A stretch of 64,000 nt of DNA from Streptomyces massasporeus. Its GTDB lineage: Bacteria > Actinomycetota > Actinomycetes > Streptomycetales > Streptomycetaceae. The stretch lies in contig NZ_BMSE01000011.1 of assembly GCF_014648995.1 (NCBI RefSeq), forward strand, positions 186,001-250,000, written 5' to 3'. Both the position numbers and the translations under genes were made by a program. The notes below the pieces were generated by a model. It ran no database searches and was not told the DNA's origin. It saw nothing but the letters and a program-made list of their open reading frames with translations. Below, in pieces: positions 8,298 to 18,266 of the stretch; positions within the stretch are counted from its first letter, which is position 1; every line of letters starts with the position of its first letter.

Positions 8298-8915
8298 TCA
8301 CTCCCGCTTCGCGACAGTCACGGCGGCGGGCCTGAGCTGGCGTTCACCGTCCCCGTAGCCCGGGCGGAGCACCTCGACGACCGTGCCCGGTGGGGCGTCG
8401 GGGTCCTGGACGACGCCGACGACCTCGTGCCGGGCCGGGTCGAAGGCGACGCCGGTCTCCGCGTGCCGCGGGTAGCCGAGCAGTTCGAGGACGTTCACCG
8501 CCTGGTCGCGAACGGCCCGGACGCCCTCGACGATCGCGCCGGGGTCGGATCCGGCATGGGTCAGGGCAAGTTCGAGGTTGTCCAGGACGGGCAGGAAGGC
8601 GGCGGCCGTGCGGGACCGCTCGGACGTCCGCTCCCGTTCCAGTTCCCTGGCGTGGCGCTTGCGGAGGTTGTCGAGGTCGGCGAGCGCGCGCCGCCAGCGG
8701 TCCTCGAGTTCCTTGAGCTCGGCCGTGTGCTCGTCCTCGGACGGTGCGGGGCCGCCGGCCGCGTCGGGGCCGGGATCTTCGTCCGTGTCAGGCCCCGGCC
8801 CGGTCGGCGGGCCCGAGCGCGGAAGATCCCCTCGGGGAGGGCGTACGGTGCCCTCCGGAGCCGGGTCGGCCGGGTCCGGCACGGCCGGGTCGGATTCCCT
8901 GGGGTGGATCGGCAT
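8298..8915 (-). CDS. grpE: GrpE nucleotide exchange factor
   Basis: 205 residues. A long acidic, Pro-rich N-terminus is followed by a coiled-coil (ELKELEDRWRRALADLDNLRKR). The GrpE core has FLPVLDNLELAL and the C-terminal beta-domain motif GVAFDPARHEVV. It exchanges ADP for ATP on DnaK. It starts 9 bp after the dnaK stop and ends 6 bp before dnaJ. Confidence 0.93.
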   Translation of the reverse strand: MPIHPRESDPAVPDPADPAPEGTVRPPRGDLPRSGPPTGPGPDTDEDPGPDAAGGPAPSEDEHTAELKELEDRWRRALADLDNLRKRHARELERERTSERSRTAAAFLPVLDNLELALTHAGSDPGAIVEGVRAVRDQAVNVLELLGYPRHAETGVAFDPARHEVVGVVQDPDAPPGTVVEVLRPGYGDGERQLRPAAVTVAKRE

Positions 8916-8924
8916 GGCGGTTCC

Positions 8925-10823
<1,899 letters not shown>

Positions 10824-10874
10824 GAGGAACTCCTCCCGTGCGGCGGCAAGCGCCGACACTGCGGATCCGATCGT

Positions 10875-11363
10875 TCAGGTATGGGCCGGACGTCCACCGG
10901 CACGGGCGCTCCGCAACCCGTCGAGCAGCCGTACCGCCTCATCGGCGACCGCTTCGTCCACGACGACGTCGTACCGGCTGGGCTGCATCGAGCGGACGGA
11001 GGCGAAGTCCCGGCGTCCGCCCTGCAGGGCGTACAGCAGCAGGCCGAACAGCGCGCCCACGATCGCTCCGAAAATCAGGCCGTAGAGGGCGACGAGCAGG
11101 GCGGAGACGAGCGGGTCCACCCAGTCGACCAGTCCGAAGAGCCAGCCGATCAAGGCTCCGGGAAGGGCCCCGCTCGCCGCTCCGTGCAGGGCAGCCCTGC
11201 CATAGTCCATGCGGCCGACGACCTGCTCGACGAGGCGGACGTCCTGGCCGATGATGGCCACTCTCTGTACGGGAAACCCCTGGTCCGAGAGGTGGTCGAC
11301 GGCGCGTTCGGCTTCCTGGTACGTCTCGTACGTGGCAACGGGTCTACGAGGCTGCTCGCTCAT
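10875..11363 (-). CDS. General stress protein 17M/YflT-like membrane protein
   Basis: 162 residues. The N-terminal domain (about 8-55; ATYETYQEAERAVDHLSDQGFP, VAIIGQDVRLVEQV) matches the YflT/GSP17M family of general stress proteins. A Gly/Ala/Leu-rich pair of hydrophobic segments (about 65-115) suggests membrane insertion. A C-terminal segment (SRYDVVVDEAVADEAVRLL) repeats the small alpha/beta pattern. ATG 11363 has GGAAGGA upstream. It is the first gene of the minus-strand stress cluster, 51 bp before dnaK. The molecular role is unknown. Confidence 0.8.
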   Translation of the reverse strand: MSEQPRRPVATYETYQEAERAVDHLSDQGFPVQRVAIIGQDVRLVEQVVGRMDYGRAALHGAASGALPGALIGWLFGLVDWVDPLVSALLVALYGLIFGAIVGALFGLLLYALQGGRRDFASVRSMQPSRYDVVVDEAVADEAVRLLDGLRSARAGGRPAHT

Positions 11364-11488
11364 CGCCCAGTCCTTCCTGCCGGTGTGCACGACGGCCCCC
11401 GGCACGCCCCAGACTCGCGAAACGAGCAGCTCTACGCCTGCACCCGGCAGGTCAAAGAACGACGGAGCCCGTCCCCCCGCGAGCACGA

Positions 11489-11514
11489 GACTCAGATCCG
11501 GACATCTCGGGTAA
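11489..11514 (+). promoter_or_regulatory. Possible SigB-type stress promoter
   Basis: GACT at 11489-11492, 16 bp, then GGGTAA at 11509-11514. This fits the Streptomyces SigB-family pattern GNNT-N14-16-GGGTA. It lies about 70 bp ahead of the PucR-like gene. The match is short and may be chance. Confidence 0.25.
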
Positions 11515-11584
11515 ATTGGTCGGGGAAGGCGTAGGGGAAGGGGCGGTGTCACCTCTCTGAAGGCTCAGGGAAGGGAGTAATCCC

Positions 11585-13357
11585 ATGGCCGGCTGCAGGG
11601 GCCGGAGCGGGTACCGACGCTGTCCCGACCGGGAAGGCAGCCTTCCGCCGGGCCGTCTGGGCCAGCACCCCACGATCTCGCGGAGAGGGTCTCGCCCGCC
11701 CCTTTCCACCCTGGCGTCCCGCAAGCTGCCGGCAGTCTCTCGCGCCCTGTTCGACGCTCGGGACGAAAGCGAGATCCTGCGCCTGGCCATGGGCCATGTA
11801 TCGGCTGTCGGCCCGTACAGAGCCGAGGCCGGATACCTCATGGTGCACGGCCACATGGTCCCCAGCCCGCAGGTCGGGCCGGGTCATGCGTCAGCCGTCG
11901 ACCGGACGGTGGTAGAGCTGACAGGGCGGGACGTCCCCGTGACCGTTCCCGGCCGGTCCAGGGGCAAGGCCTTGGCCCTGCACGGACCCGGTGGACTGCA
12001 CGGCTACCTTGTGGTGACGTCTCGCTCCCGGCCCACCGAGGCCCAGCACTTGCTGCTCGTCACGCTCGTACGCCTCACCGCCGCGGCCCTGTCGGTCGCC
12101 GTCGCGCATCGCCGCCAGCAGGAAGACGCCCTGGAGTTGCACCGACTGCGACGGGAGCGGGCAGCCTTCCAACGGCGGCTGATCTCCCTCGTGGTCGACC
12201 TGGGATATCAGCGGGCCGTGCACGAGGCCCTCGCCGAGGTCGCGGCCACGGGCGGCGGCGAGGAGGCCATCACCAGCGCACTGCATGAGCTCACCGGATT
12301 TCCCGTGCTGGTGGAGGACCGATTCGGCCGACTGCGGTCCTGGACCGGTCCCGGCCGGCCCGACCCCTATCCGGAACCGGACCCCGCACGCCATGCGGAG
12401 ATGCTCCAGGGGGTAGCCCGGACAGGCGGGCCCGTGCGCATCAAGGACCGGCTGATCTCCCTGGTACGCCCCCGCGGCGAGGTCCTCGGAGTGCTGGCCC
12501 TGGTCGATCCCCAGGGAGACGCCGACGAGTACACCGTGTTCGCGCTGGAGCACGCCGCCACGTCACTCGCCCTGGAACTGTCGCACCTGCGCCATCTGGC
12601 GGAGGTGGAGCTGCGACTGCGCCGCGAACTGGTCGACGATCTTCTGGGGGGCACGGACGAGGCGAGCGCCTACGCCCGGTCCGAGGCGTTCGGACACGAC
12701 CTGCACCGCATCCAGTACGTGGTCGTCGTGCAGTGGAGGAACCGGGCCTCGGACGACGCTTTCGCGAGGACCGTGGGCCGGGCGGCTACGGCCGCGGGCA
12801 TGCCGTCGCTGGTGACTCGGCGTTCCGACCACGTCGTCCTGGTCGCCGAGGGCAGCCCCCACGACCACGCCTTGTACGAGACGCTCGCCCGGGAGACCGG
12901 AACACCGGACGGGACGATCGGGGTGAGCGCCCGCTGCGACACCCCGGACGGTATCCCCGGCCGCTACCAGGAGGCGCTGCGTGCCCTGGAGGTACGCCGC
13001 CGGTCCCGAAGTCGATACGGCACGACATTCTTCGACGATCTGGGCCTCTACCGCATCCTGGGGCCCGGAAACGAATACCGGGAGCTGGAGGCGTTCGTTC
13101 GGGAATGGCTCGGACTCCTCATCGACTACGACGGCCTGCACCGTACGGCGCTCGTGGAGACCCTGTCCCGGTACTTCGACTGCGGCGGCAACTACGCCGA
13201 GACCGCCGAATCCCTCGCGATCCACCGCAGCACGCTGCGCTACCGGCTCCAGCGCATCCGTGAGATCAGCGGCCATGACCTCACGAACGTGGAGGGCCGC
13301 CTCAACCTGCAGGTCGCGACCCGGGTGTGGAAGATCATGCTGGGCGGACCCGGTTGA
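11585..13357 (+). CDS. PucR-type transcriptional regulator with C-terminal HTH_30
   Basis: 590 residues. Two GAF-like stretches occupy about 40-180 and 215-330 (ALHELTGFPVLVEDRFGRLRSW; DRLISLVRPRGEVLGVLAL). A degenerate GGDEF-like CdaR/PucR linker and the C-terminal helix-turn-helix follow (about 520-585: ETLSRYFDCGGNYAETAESLAIHRSTLRYRLQRI split over the HTH). ATG 11585 is preceded by AAGGGAG. It diverges from the stress cluster, so it is a candidate regulator of it (inference). PucR relatives usually sense small metabolites; the ligand here is unknown. Confidence 0.85.
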   Translation: MAGCRGRSGYRRCPDREGSLPPGRLGQHPTISRRGSRPPLSTLASRKLPAVSRALFDARDESEILRLAMGHVSAVGPYRAEAGYLMVHGHMVPSPQVGPGHASAVDRTVVELTGRDVPVTVPGRSRGKALALHGPGGLHGYLVVTSRSRPTEAQHLLLVTLVRLTAAALSVAVAHRRQQEDALELHRLRRERAAFQRRLISLVVDLGYQRAVHEALAEVAATGGGEEAITSALHELTGFPVLVEDRFGRLRSWTGPGRPDPYPEPDPARHAEMLQGVARTGGPVRIKDRLISLVRPRGEVLGVLALVDPQGDADEYTVFALEHAATSLALELSHLRHLAEVELRLRRELVDDLLGGTDEASAYARSEAFGHDLHRIQYVVVVQWRNRASDDAFARTVGRAATAAGMPSLVTRRSDHVVLVAEGSPHDHALYETLARETGTPDGTIGVSARCDTPDGIPGRYQEALRALEVRRRSRSRYGTTFFDDLGLYRILGPGNEYRELEAFVREWLGLLIDYDGLHRTALVETLSRYFDCGGNYAETAESLAIHRSTLRYRLQRIREISGHDLTNVEGRLNLQVATRVWKIMLGGPG

Positions 13358-13468
13358 GGCGACCACGCACCGCGGCCGGCTCCGGTGTCCCCGGCACTCA
13401 CGGCTTTCCGCTCAGTAACCTCGTCGGTGCGGCGGACAAAGTCATCCGCGCTCGGATTCGCAGCCCCG

Positions 13469-14647
13469 TCAGCGTCGCACCCGCGGCATCCCCAGCCCGA
13501 TCCACGAGATGATCTCCCGCTGGATCTCGTTGTTGCCGCCGCCGAAGGTGAAGATGACCGCCGAGCGGTAGCCGCGTTCGAGTTCTCCGTGCAGGACCGC
13601 TCCCGCCGAGCCCTCCTTCAGGGCTCCGGGGGCCGCGACGATCTCCATGAGCCAGGCGTAGGCGTCGCGCCGGGCCTCCGAGCCGTAGACCTTGACGGCG
13701 GAGGCGTCCTGGGGGGTGAGGGTGCCGTCCTGGACGGCACCGACCATCTGCCAGTTGAGCAGCTTGAGCGCGTCCAGCCGGGCGTGGGTGCGGGCCAGCA
13801 GGCGGCGTACCCAGGGCAGGTCGGCGACGCGGCGGCCGTCGGCGAGCTTGGTCTCCATCGCCCAGCGCTGCACGTCGTGCAGGGCGCGGATCGCCATGGT
13901 GCCGTGGGCGGCCAGGGTCACGCGCTCGTGGTTGAGCTGGTTGGTGATCAGCCGCCAGCCCTGGTTCTCGGCGCCGACCCGGCGGGAGACGGGGACGCGG
14001 ACGTTCTCGTAGTAGCTGGCGGTGGTGTCGTGCGAGGCGAGGGTGTTGATCAGAGTGCAGGAGTAGCCCGGGTCGGTCGTCGGCACCAGGAGCATGGTGA
14101 TGCCCTTGTGCGGCGGGGCGTCCGGGTCGGTGCGGACCGCCAGCCACACCCAGTCGGCCGTGTCCCCGTTGGTCGTCCAGATCTTCTGGCCGTCGACGAC
14201 GTACGCGTCGCCCTCCCGCACCGCCCTGGTGCGCAAGGACGCGAGGTCGGTGCCCGCGCCGGGCTCGCTGTAGCCGATGGCGAAGTCGATCTCGCCGGAG
14301 AGGATCTTGGGCAGGAAGTACGCCTTCTGCTCGTCGGTGCCGTACTGCATGATCGTCGGGCCGACGGTGTTCAGCGCCATCAGCGGCAGCGGGACGCCGG
14401 CCTGGGCCGCCTCGTCGAAGAAGATGAACTGCTCCATGGCCGTCAGGCCGCGCCCGCCGTACTCCTTCGGCCAGCCCACCCCGAGCCAGCCGTCCGCGCC
14501 GAGCCTGCGGATGGTCTCGCGGTAGAACCGCTTCTGGGCGGCCGGGTCGCCGTGCCGGGCGTAGGCGTGGTCCGGGACGAGTTCGGCGAAGTAGGACCGC
14601 AGTTCGGTGCGCAGCCGCTGCTGCTCGGGCGTGTATTCGAGGTGCAC
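13469..14647 (-). CDS. Acyl-CoA dehydrogenase family protein
   Basis: 392 residues, normal ACAD length. It begins HLEYTPEQQRLRTELRSYFAELV and has the FAD/substrate motif IGYSEPGAGTDLASL and KIWTTNGDTADWVWLAVRT. The C-terminal helical domain ends GGGNNEIQREIISWIGLGMPR, with the usual N-E-I-Q-R motif. GTG 14647 has GGAGG 6 bp upstream. It probably oxidises an acyl-CoA with electron transfer to ETF; the substrate is not deducible. The catalytic Glu cannot be placed without alignment. Confidence 0.92.
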   Translation of the reverse strand: MHLEYTPEQQRLRTELRSYFAELVPDHAYARHGDPAAQKRFYRETIRRLGADGWLGVGWPKEYGGRGLTAMEQFIFFDEAAQAGVPLPLMALNTVGPTIMQYGTDEQKAYFLPKILSGEIDFAIGYSEPGAGTDLASLRTRAVREGDAYVVDGQKIWTTNGDTADWVWLAVRTDPDAPPHKGITMLLVPTTDPGYSCTLINTLASHDTTASYYENVRVPVSRRVGAENQGWRLITNQLNHERVTLAAHGTMAIRALHDVQRWAMETKLADGRRVADLPWVRRLLARTHARLDALKLLNWQMVGAVQDGTLTPQDASAVKVYGSEARRDAYAWLMEIVAAPGALKEGSAGAVLHGELERGYRSAVIFTFGGGNNEIQREIISWIGLGMPRVRR

Positions 14648-14724
14648 GGCGCCTCCAGGCTCCCAAGGCCGGTCCTGTCGGCGCACACCGTAGAACGTGT
14701 TTCAGAAATTGTGAATGGCGTCGG

Positions 14725-15099
14725 TCAGTTCAGCGTGGCGAGGAAGTCCGTGCACGCCCGTGCGCAGGCGCGGCACGCCGCCGCCGAGTCCTCCGCTCCC
14801 GGTTGCCGGTCGAAGACGTGGGCGGCCTCCAGGCACACGGTCCGGCACCACTCCACCTGGACTCGGATGGTGATCTCGTCCACCTGGTTCTGCTCGGACA
14901 GCACACGGCAGGTCGCGTCGCAGACCTCCGCGCACATGATGCCCTTGCGTCGTACGAGTTCCTGGTTCTCGGTGCCGTCGGGATCCACGAGGCTTGCGCG
15001 CAGCGCGCACGCCCGCGCGCACTCCGTGCACGCCTGCGCACAAGCGAAACGGTCCTCCAGGAACCGGAACAGCTCCTGCTGGGATGTCGTCGAAGTCAC
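14725..15099 (-). CDS. Cys-rich four-helix-bundle protein, possible Cu(I)-storage (Csp/DUF326-like)
   Basis: 124 residues with 12 Cys, mostly spaced to line helices: CAQACTECARAC, CAEVCDATC, CRTVC and CRACARAC. Such CxxxC/CxxC spacing along amphipathic helices is the hallmark of Csp copper-storage and DUF326 four-helix bundles (family knowledge). No signal peptide is visible, so it is cytosolic. GTG 15099 was chosen because homologous sequence starts there, though the ribosome site is weak. It may be alone or follow the divergent region; its neighbours give no metal context. Confidence 0.6.
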   Translation of the reverse strand: MTSTTSQQELFRFLEDRFACAQACTECARACALRASLVDPDGTENQELVRRKGIMCAEVCDATCRVLSEQNQVDEITIRVQVEWCRTVCLEAAHVFDRQPGAEDSAAACRACARACTDFLATLN

Positions 15100-15218
15100 A
15101 CCGCGCGGGTAGCCCCGGTCGGCCCCGGTCAAACCCGGGGTTTCCCGGTGTTCCGTGCGGTGCGGCGGGCGCGCGTGCCCGGCAGGTTCACGAAGGGGAC
15201 CAGGGGTACCCGCGTGCC

Positions 15219-15584
15219 ATGAATAGCGCATGGATGGAGATGGCCGCGGGCAGTGGCGCCGTCGGCATCGGGCTGGTCGTGGCGGGTGTGGTGGTCGTGG
15301 CCCTGCTGCTGGGGGCTTTCGTCCTCGGCGTGCGCGTCAAGCGCAGGGAGCTGCCCACGCCGCGCCCGGACGAGCAGCCGCGGCTGCCCGAGGGGGGCCC
15401 GGTCCGCGAGACGAGTGAGCGCCGCGAGCCCGAGGAGGTCCCCCGGAGCGACGAGCGCCTGACCCCGCACCAGCTGAAGGGTCACGGCACCATGAGCGAC
15501 CGGACGAGCGCGTCGCAGGAGCGCCCGCGCTGGAACGAGGGCAGCAGCGGTTCGTTCGGCAGCGGCGGCCCGGGCGGCGGCTGA
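15219..15584 (+). CDS. DUF6479-type small membrane protein
   Basis: 121 residues. One N-terminal TM helix (about 9-35, VGIGLVVAGVVVVALLLGAF) is followed by a basic VKRRE stop-transfer. A hydrophilic cytoplasmic tail contains RPDEQPRLPEGG, LTPHQLKGHG and RWNEGSSGSFGSGG. I recognise the Streptomyces DUF6479 pattern; the function is unknown. A very strong terminator follows the gene. Confidence 0.8.
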   Translation: MNSAWMEMAAGSGAVGIGLVVAGVVVVALLLGAFVLGVRVKRRELPTPRPDEQPRLPEGGPVRETSERREPEEVPRSDERLTPHQLKGHGTMSDRTSASQERPRWNEGSSGSFGSGGPGGG

Positions 15585-15620
15585 CCCCGTGGCCGGCGGC
15601 CGGCGTGGCCGCGAAAACCC

Positions 15621-15660
15621 TGGCAGAAGGGCCCGTGCGTGTGCACGGGCCCTTCTGCCA
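15621..15660 (+). terminator. Perfect 18-bp hairpin terminator
   Basis: TGGCAGAAGGGCCCGTGC (15621-15638) pairs perfectly with 15643-15660 around a GTGT loop. It lies 36 bp after the DUF6479 gene stop and ahead of the sigma factor gene. Confidence 0.85.
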
Positions 15661-15813
15661 TGTCCGGGACCGGCAGCAGAGGCGTGAGGTGACGGCCGGG
15701 ACCGGCGGACGAACACAGACGTGAGGTGGATCACAGGTTTCACGTGCATCGTGGAGCGGGGGCCAGCGTCTTTTGAGTGGTGTAGGGGGCCACTGAGACG
15801 CAGGACGGTGAGG

Positions 15814-16320
15814 ATGGAGCAGGTTCGGGCGGACGGCTTCGACGAGTTCGCGGCCGCCCGTTGGTCGACGCTGCTCCATGTCGCGCGTCTGCTCACGGGG
15901 GGCGACCGGCAGCGTGCCGAGGATCTGGTGCAGGAGGCGTTGGTCAAGCTGTGGTTCGCCTGGCCGAAGATCGCCGACCAGGCTCCGGAGGCGTACGTCC
16001 GCACGGTGCTGGTACGGCTGGCGGCCCGCTCGGCGCGGCGGCGCTGGTGGGGGGAGCGTCCGGTGGAGCAGCTGCCCGACCGGGCCGGTCCGGTCGATGT
16101 GTCGTCCGCCGTCGCGGAGCGTTCGCGGCTGGAGGGGGCGCTGGCCCAGCTGTCGCCCAAGCAACGGGCGGCGGTGGTGCTGCGCTACTACGAGGACCTG
16201 CCCGAGGCCCAGGTCGCACAGGCTCTGGGCTGCCCGGTGGGCACCGCCCGGTCCCATGCGTCACGCGGAGTCGCACGGCTCCGCCAGATCCTGTCCGACG
16301 CCGTCAGGCCCATGACATGA
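15814..16320 (+). CDS. SigE-family ECF sigma factor
   Basis: 168 residues. Region 2 (FDEFAAARWSTLLHVARLLTGGDRQRAEDLVQEALVKLW) and region 4 (LSPKQRAAVVLRYYEDLPEAQVAQALGCPVGTARSHASRG) are both present. This matches the actinobacterial SigE-family ECF group. It directs RNA polymerase to an unknown regulon. ATG 15814 or GTG 15808 may be the start. The next gene begins 11 bp later and encodes a membrane protein that probably acts as its partner or anti-sigma factor. Confidence 0.93.
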   Translation: MEQVRADGFDEFAAARWSTLLHVARLLTGGDRQRAEDLVQEALVKLWFAWPKIADQAPEAYVRTVLVRLAARSARRRWWGERPVEQLPDRAGPVDVSSAVAERSRLEGALAQLSPKQRAAVVLRYYEDLPEAQVAQALGCPVGTARSHASRGVARLRQILSDAVRPMT

Positions 16321-16331
16321 AAGGAGAACCG

Positions 16332-16853
16332 ATGGACGACTTCGAGCGGGACCTGTCGCGGCTGATGCGCGACACCCAGCAGCACACCCCCTACGAGCCC
16401 GAGCACCGGCAGCGGCTGCACGCGGGCATCAGGACCCGCCGCAGGTCGCGGTTGCTGTGGAAGGCGGGCGGCTCCGCCGTGGCGGTGGCCGGACTCAGTG
16501 TCGCGCTGGCCCTGCTGCCCAACCTGCTCACCCGCGCCCAGCCCGCCGATCCCCGGCCGCAGCCGGCGACGAGCCCTACGACCTCACCGGACAGCACGCC
16601 GACGACCGAGCCGTCGGCGACGAGCCCGACTCCGACCCTGCAGCCCGAGACGTCCCTGCCCGCGACCACCACCGGCGACATCACCCCCTCCGGGACGACG
16701 ACCCCGCCTGCCGACCCCACGCCGACCGCCACGGCCTCCGAGAGCCGGACCGGCACGACGCCGCCCGCGCCGCCGCCCTCCCCGACACCGACGACGGCAC
16801 CTCCGTCCGCACTGGACTCCGAGGAACCCTCCGCATCGGCCTACACCGAGTAG
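16332..16853 (+). CDS. Single-TM Pro/Thr/Ser-rich protein, possible anti-sigma partner
   Basis: 173 residues. The cytoplasmic N-terminus (1-35; DDFERDLSRLMRDTQQHTPYEPEHRQRLHAGIRTRRR) resembles anti-sigma N-termini but lacks a zinc-binding HxxxCxxC. A TM helix at about 37-58 is followed by a roughly 110-residue mucin-like tail of Pro, Thr and Ser. GGAG sits 7 bp before ATG 16332, and the gene follows the sigma factor by 11 bp. The tail could cross peptidoglycan and be O-glycosylated; the glycosyltransferase pair just downstream makes this a testable idea. Confidence 0.7.
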   Translation: MDDFERDLSRLMRDTQQHTPYEPEHRQRLHAGIRTRRRSRLLWKAGGSAVAVAGLSVALALLPNLLTRAQPADPRPQPATSPTTSPDSTPTTEPSATSPTPTLQPETSLPATTTGDITPSGTTTPPADPTPTATASESRTGTTPPAPPPSPTPTTAPPSALDSEEPSASAYTE

Positions 16854-16988
16854 CCGCCTGAGCGGCCCTCCACGTCAGGGGCTCCTCGCCCCCCACCCTT
16901 CACCGCACCACCCGCCACGGGCGCCTTCGGCATGCCCGGAACCGGCGCTCGGGCCTGCCCCGCGCCAGAAAGAGACCGTGAGACAGCC

Positions 16989-18266
16989 ATGCGCACCGTA
17001 CGGCGGTCGGCCCTGATCGACCGCCCGATACCCGAGCCGTCCGCGCTGCCGCGCCGGGCGCCCCTGCCCGCGCACCACCCGGACCCCGTGCTGGACGTGG
17101 TCGTTCCCGTCTACAACGAGGAACACGACCTGGAGCCCTGCGTCCGGCGGCTGCACGCGCACCTCGGCGAGACCTTCCCCTACGCCTTCCGCATCACCAT
17201 CGCCGACAACGCCAGCACCGACGGGACGCCGCGGATCGCCGCCCGGCTGGCCGCGGAACTGCCCGGCACGGACTTCATCCGGCTGGCGGAGAAGGGGCGG
17301 GGCCGTGCGCTGCACACCGCGTGGTCCCGTTCCCGCGCCCCGGTGCTCGCCTATCTGGACGTGGACCTGTCCACCGACCTCGCCGCGCTGCTGCCGCTGG
17401 TCGCGCCGCTGATCTCGGGCCACTCGGACATCGCCATCGGCACCCGCCTGGCCCGTGGCTCGCGGGTGGTGCGCGGACCGAAACGGGAGATCATCTCCCG
17501 CTGTTACAACGGGCTGCTGCGCGGCACGCTCGCCGTGGGCTTCTCCGACGCGCAGTGCGGGTTCAAGGCGGTGCGGCGGGATGTCGCCGAGCGGCTGCTG
17601 CCGCTGGTGGAGGACCGCGAGTGGTTCTTCGACACCGAGTTGCTGGTCATCGCCGAGCGCGCGGGGCTGCGTATCCACGAGGTGCCGGTGGACTGGGTGG
17701 ACGACCCCGACAGCCGGGTCCACATCGTCTCCACGGCGCTGGCCGATCTGCGGGGCATGGCCAGGCTGGGCCGGGCCCTGGCCTGCGGCAGACTGCCGCT
17801 GTCCGCGCTGCGCCGCAGCGGCGGCGGCGAGCTCGACGAGGAACTGCCCGCAGGGCTGGCCCGGCAGGTGGTGCGCTTCGCCGCCGTCGGCGTCGCCAGC
17901 ACCCTGTGCTACCTGCTGCTGTACACCGTGCTCCGGCCGGCGACGGGAGCGCAGGCCGCCAACGCGCTCGCCCTGCTCGCCAGCGCGGTCGCCAACACGG
18001 CGGCCAACCGGCGGCTCACCTTCGGCGTACGGGGCCGCGGCGGCGCGCTCCGCCACCACCTCAAGGGCCTCGCCGCCTTCCTGATCGGGCTGGCCCTGAC
18101 CAGCGGTTCACTGGCCGTCCTGCACCACAGCGCGCCCGGGACCGGCCACCGGGTCGAGCTGCTGACGCTGATCGCCGCCAACCTGGCCGCGACGCTGCTG
18201 CGCTTCCTCCTCTTCCGGGCCTGGGTGTTCCCGGCCCGCCGCACGACAGGACCCTCCGCCCCATGA
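16989..18266 (+). CDS. GT2 (dolichyl-P-mannose synthase-like) / GtrA fusion
   Basis: 425 residues. The N-terminal GT-A domain (about 30-270) has VVPVYNEEHDLEPCVRRLH, nucleotide-sugar site ADNASTDGTP and acidic motif AYLDVDLSTDL; DAQCGFKAVRR is typical of DPM1-like enzymes. The C-terminal part (about 285-415) has four hydrophobic helices of the GtrA family (FAAVGVASTLCYLLLYTVL). It probably makes or flips a polyprenyl-phosphate sugar. Its TGA overlaps the ATG of the next gene (ATGA), so the pair is an operon. Confidence 0.9.
   Translation: MRTVRRSALIDRPIPEPSALPRRAPLPAHHPDPVLDVVVPVYNEEHDLEPCVRRLHAHLGETFPYAFRITIADNASTDGTPRIAARLAAELPGTDFIRLAEKGRGRALHTAWSRSRAPVLAYLDVDLSTDLAALLPLVAPLISGHSDIAIGTRLARGSRVVRGPKREIISRCYNGLLRGTLAVGFSDAQCGFKAVRRDVAERLLPLVEDREWFFDTELLVIAERAGLRIHEVPVDWVDDPDSRVHIVSTALADLRGMARLGRALACGRLPLSALRRSGGGELDEELPAGLARQVVRFAAVGVASTLCYLLLYTVLRPATGAQAANALALLASAVANTAANRRLTFGVRGRGGALRHHLKGLAAFLIGLALTSGSLAVLHHSAPGTGHRVELLTLIAANLAATLLRFLLFRAWVFPARRTTGPSAP

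Noticed and set aside
10824..10874. HspR/HAIR or CIRCE element ahead of dnaK
   Set aside because: I looked for CTTGAGT-N7-ACTCAAG and TTAGCACTC-N9 and found neither.
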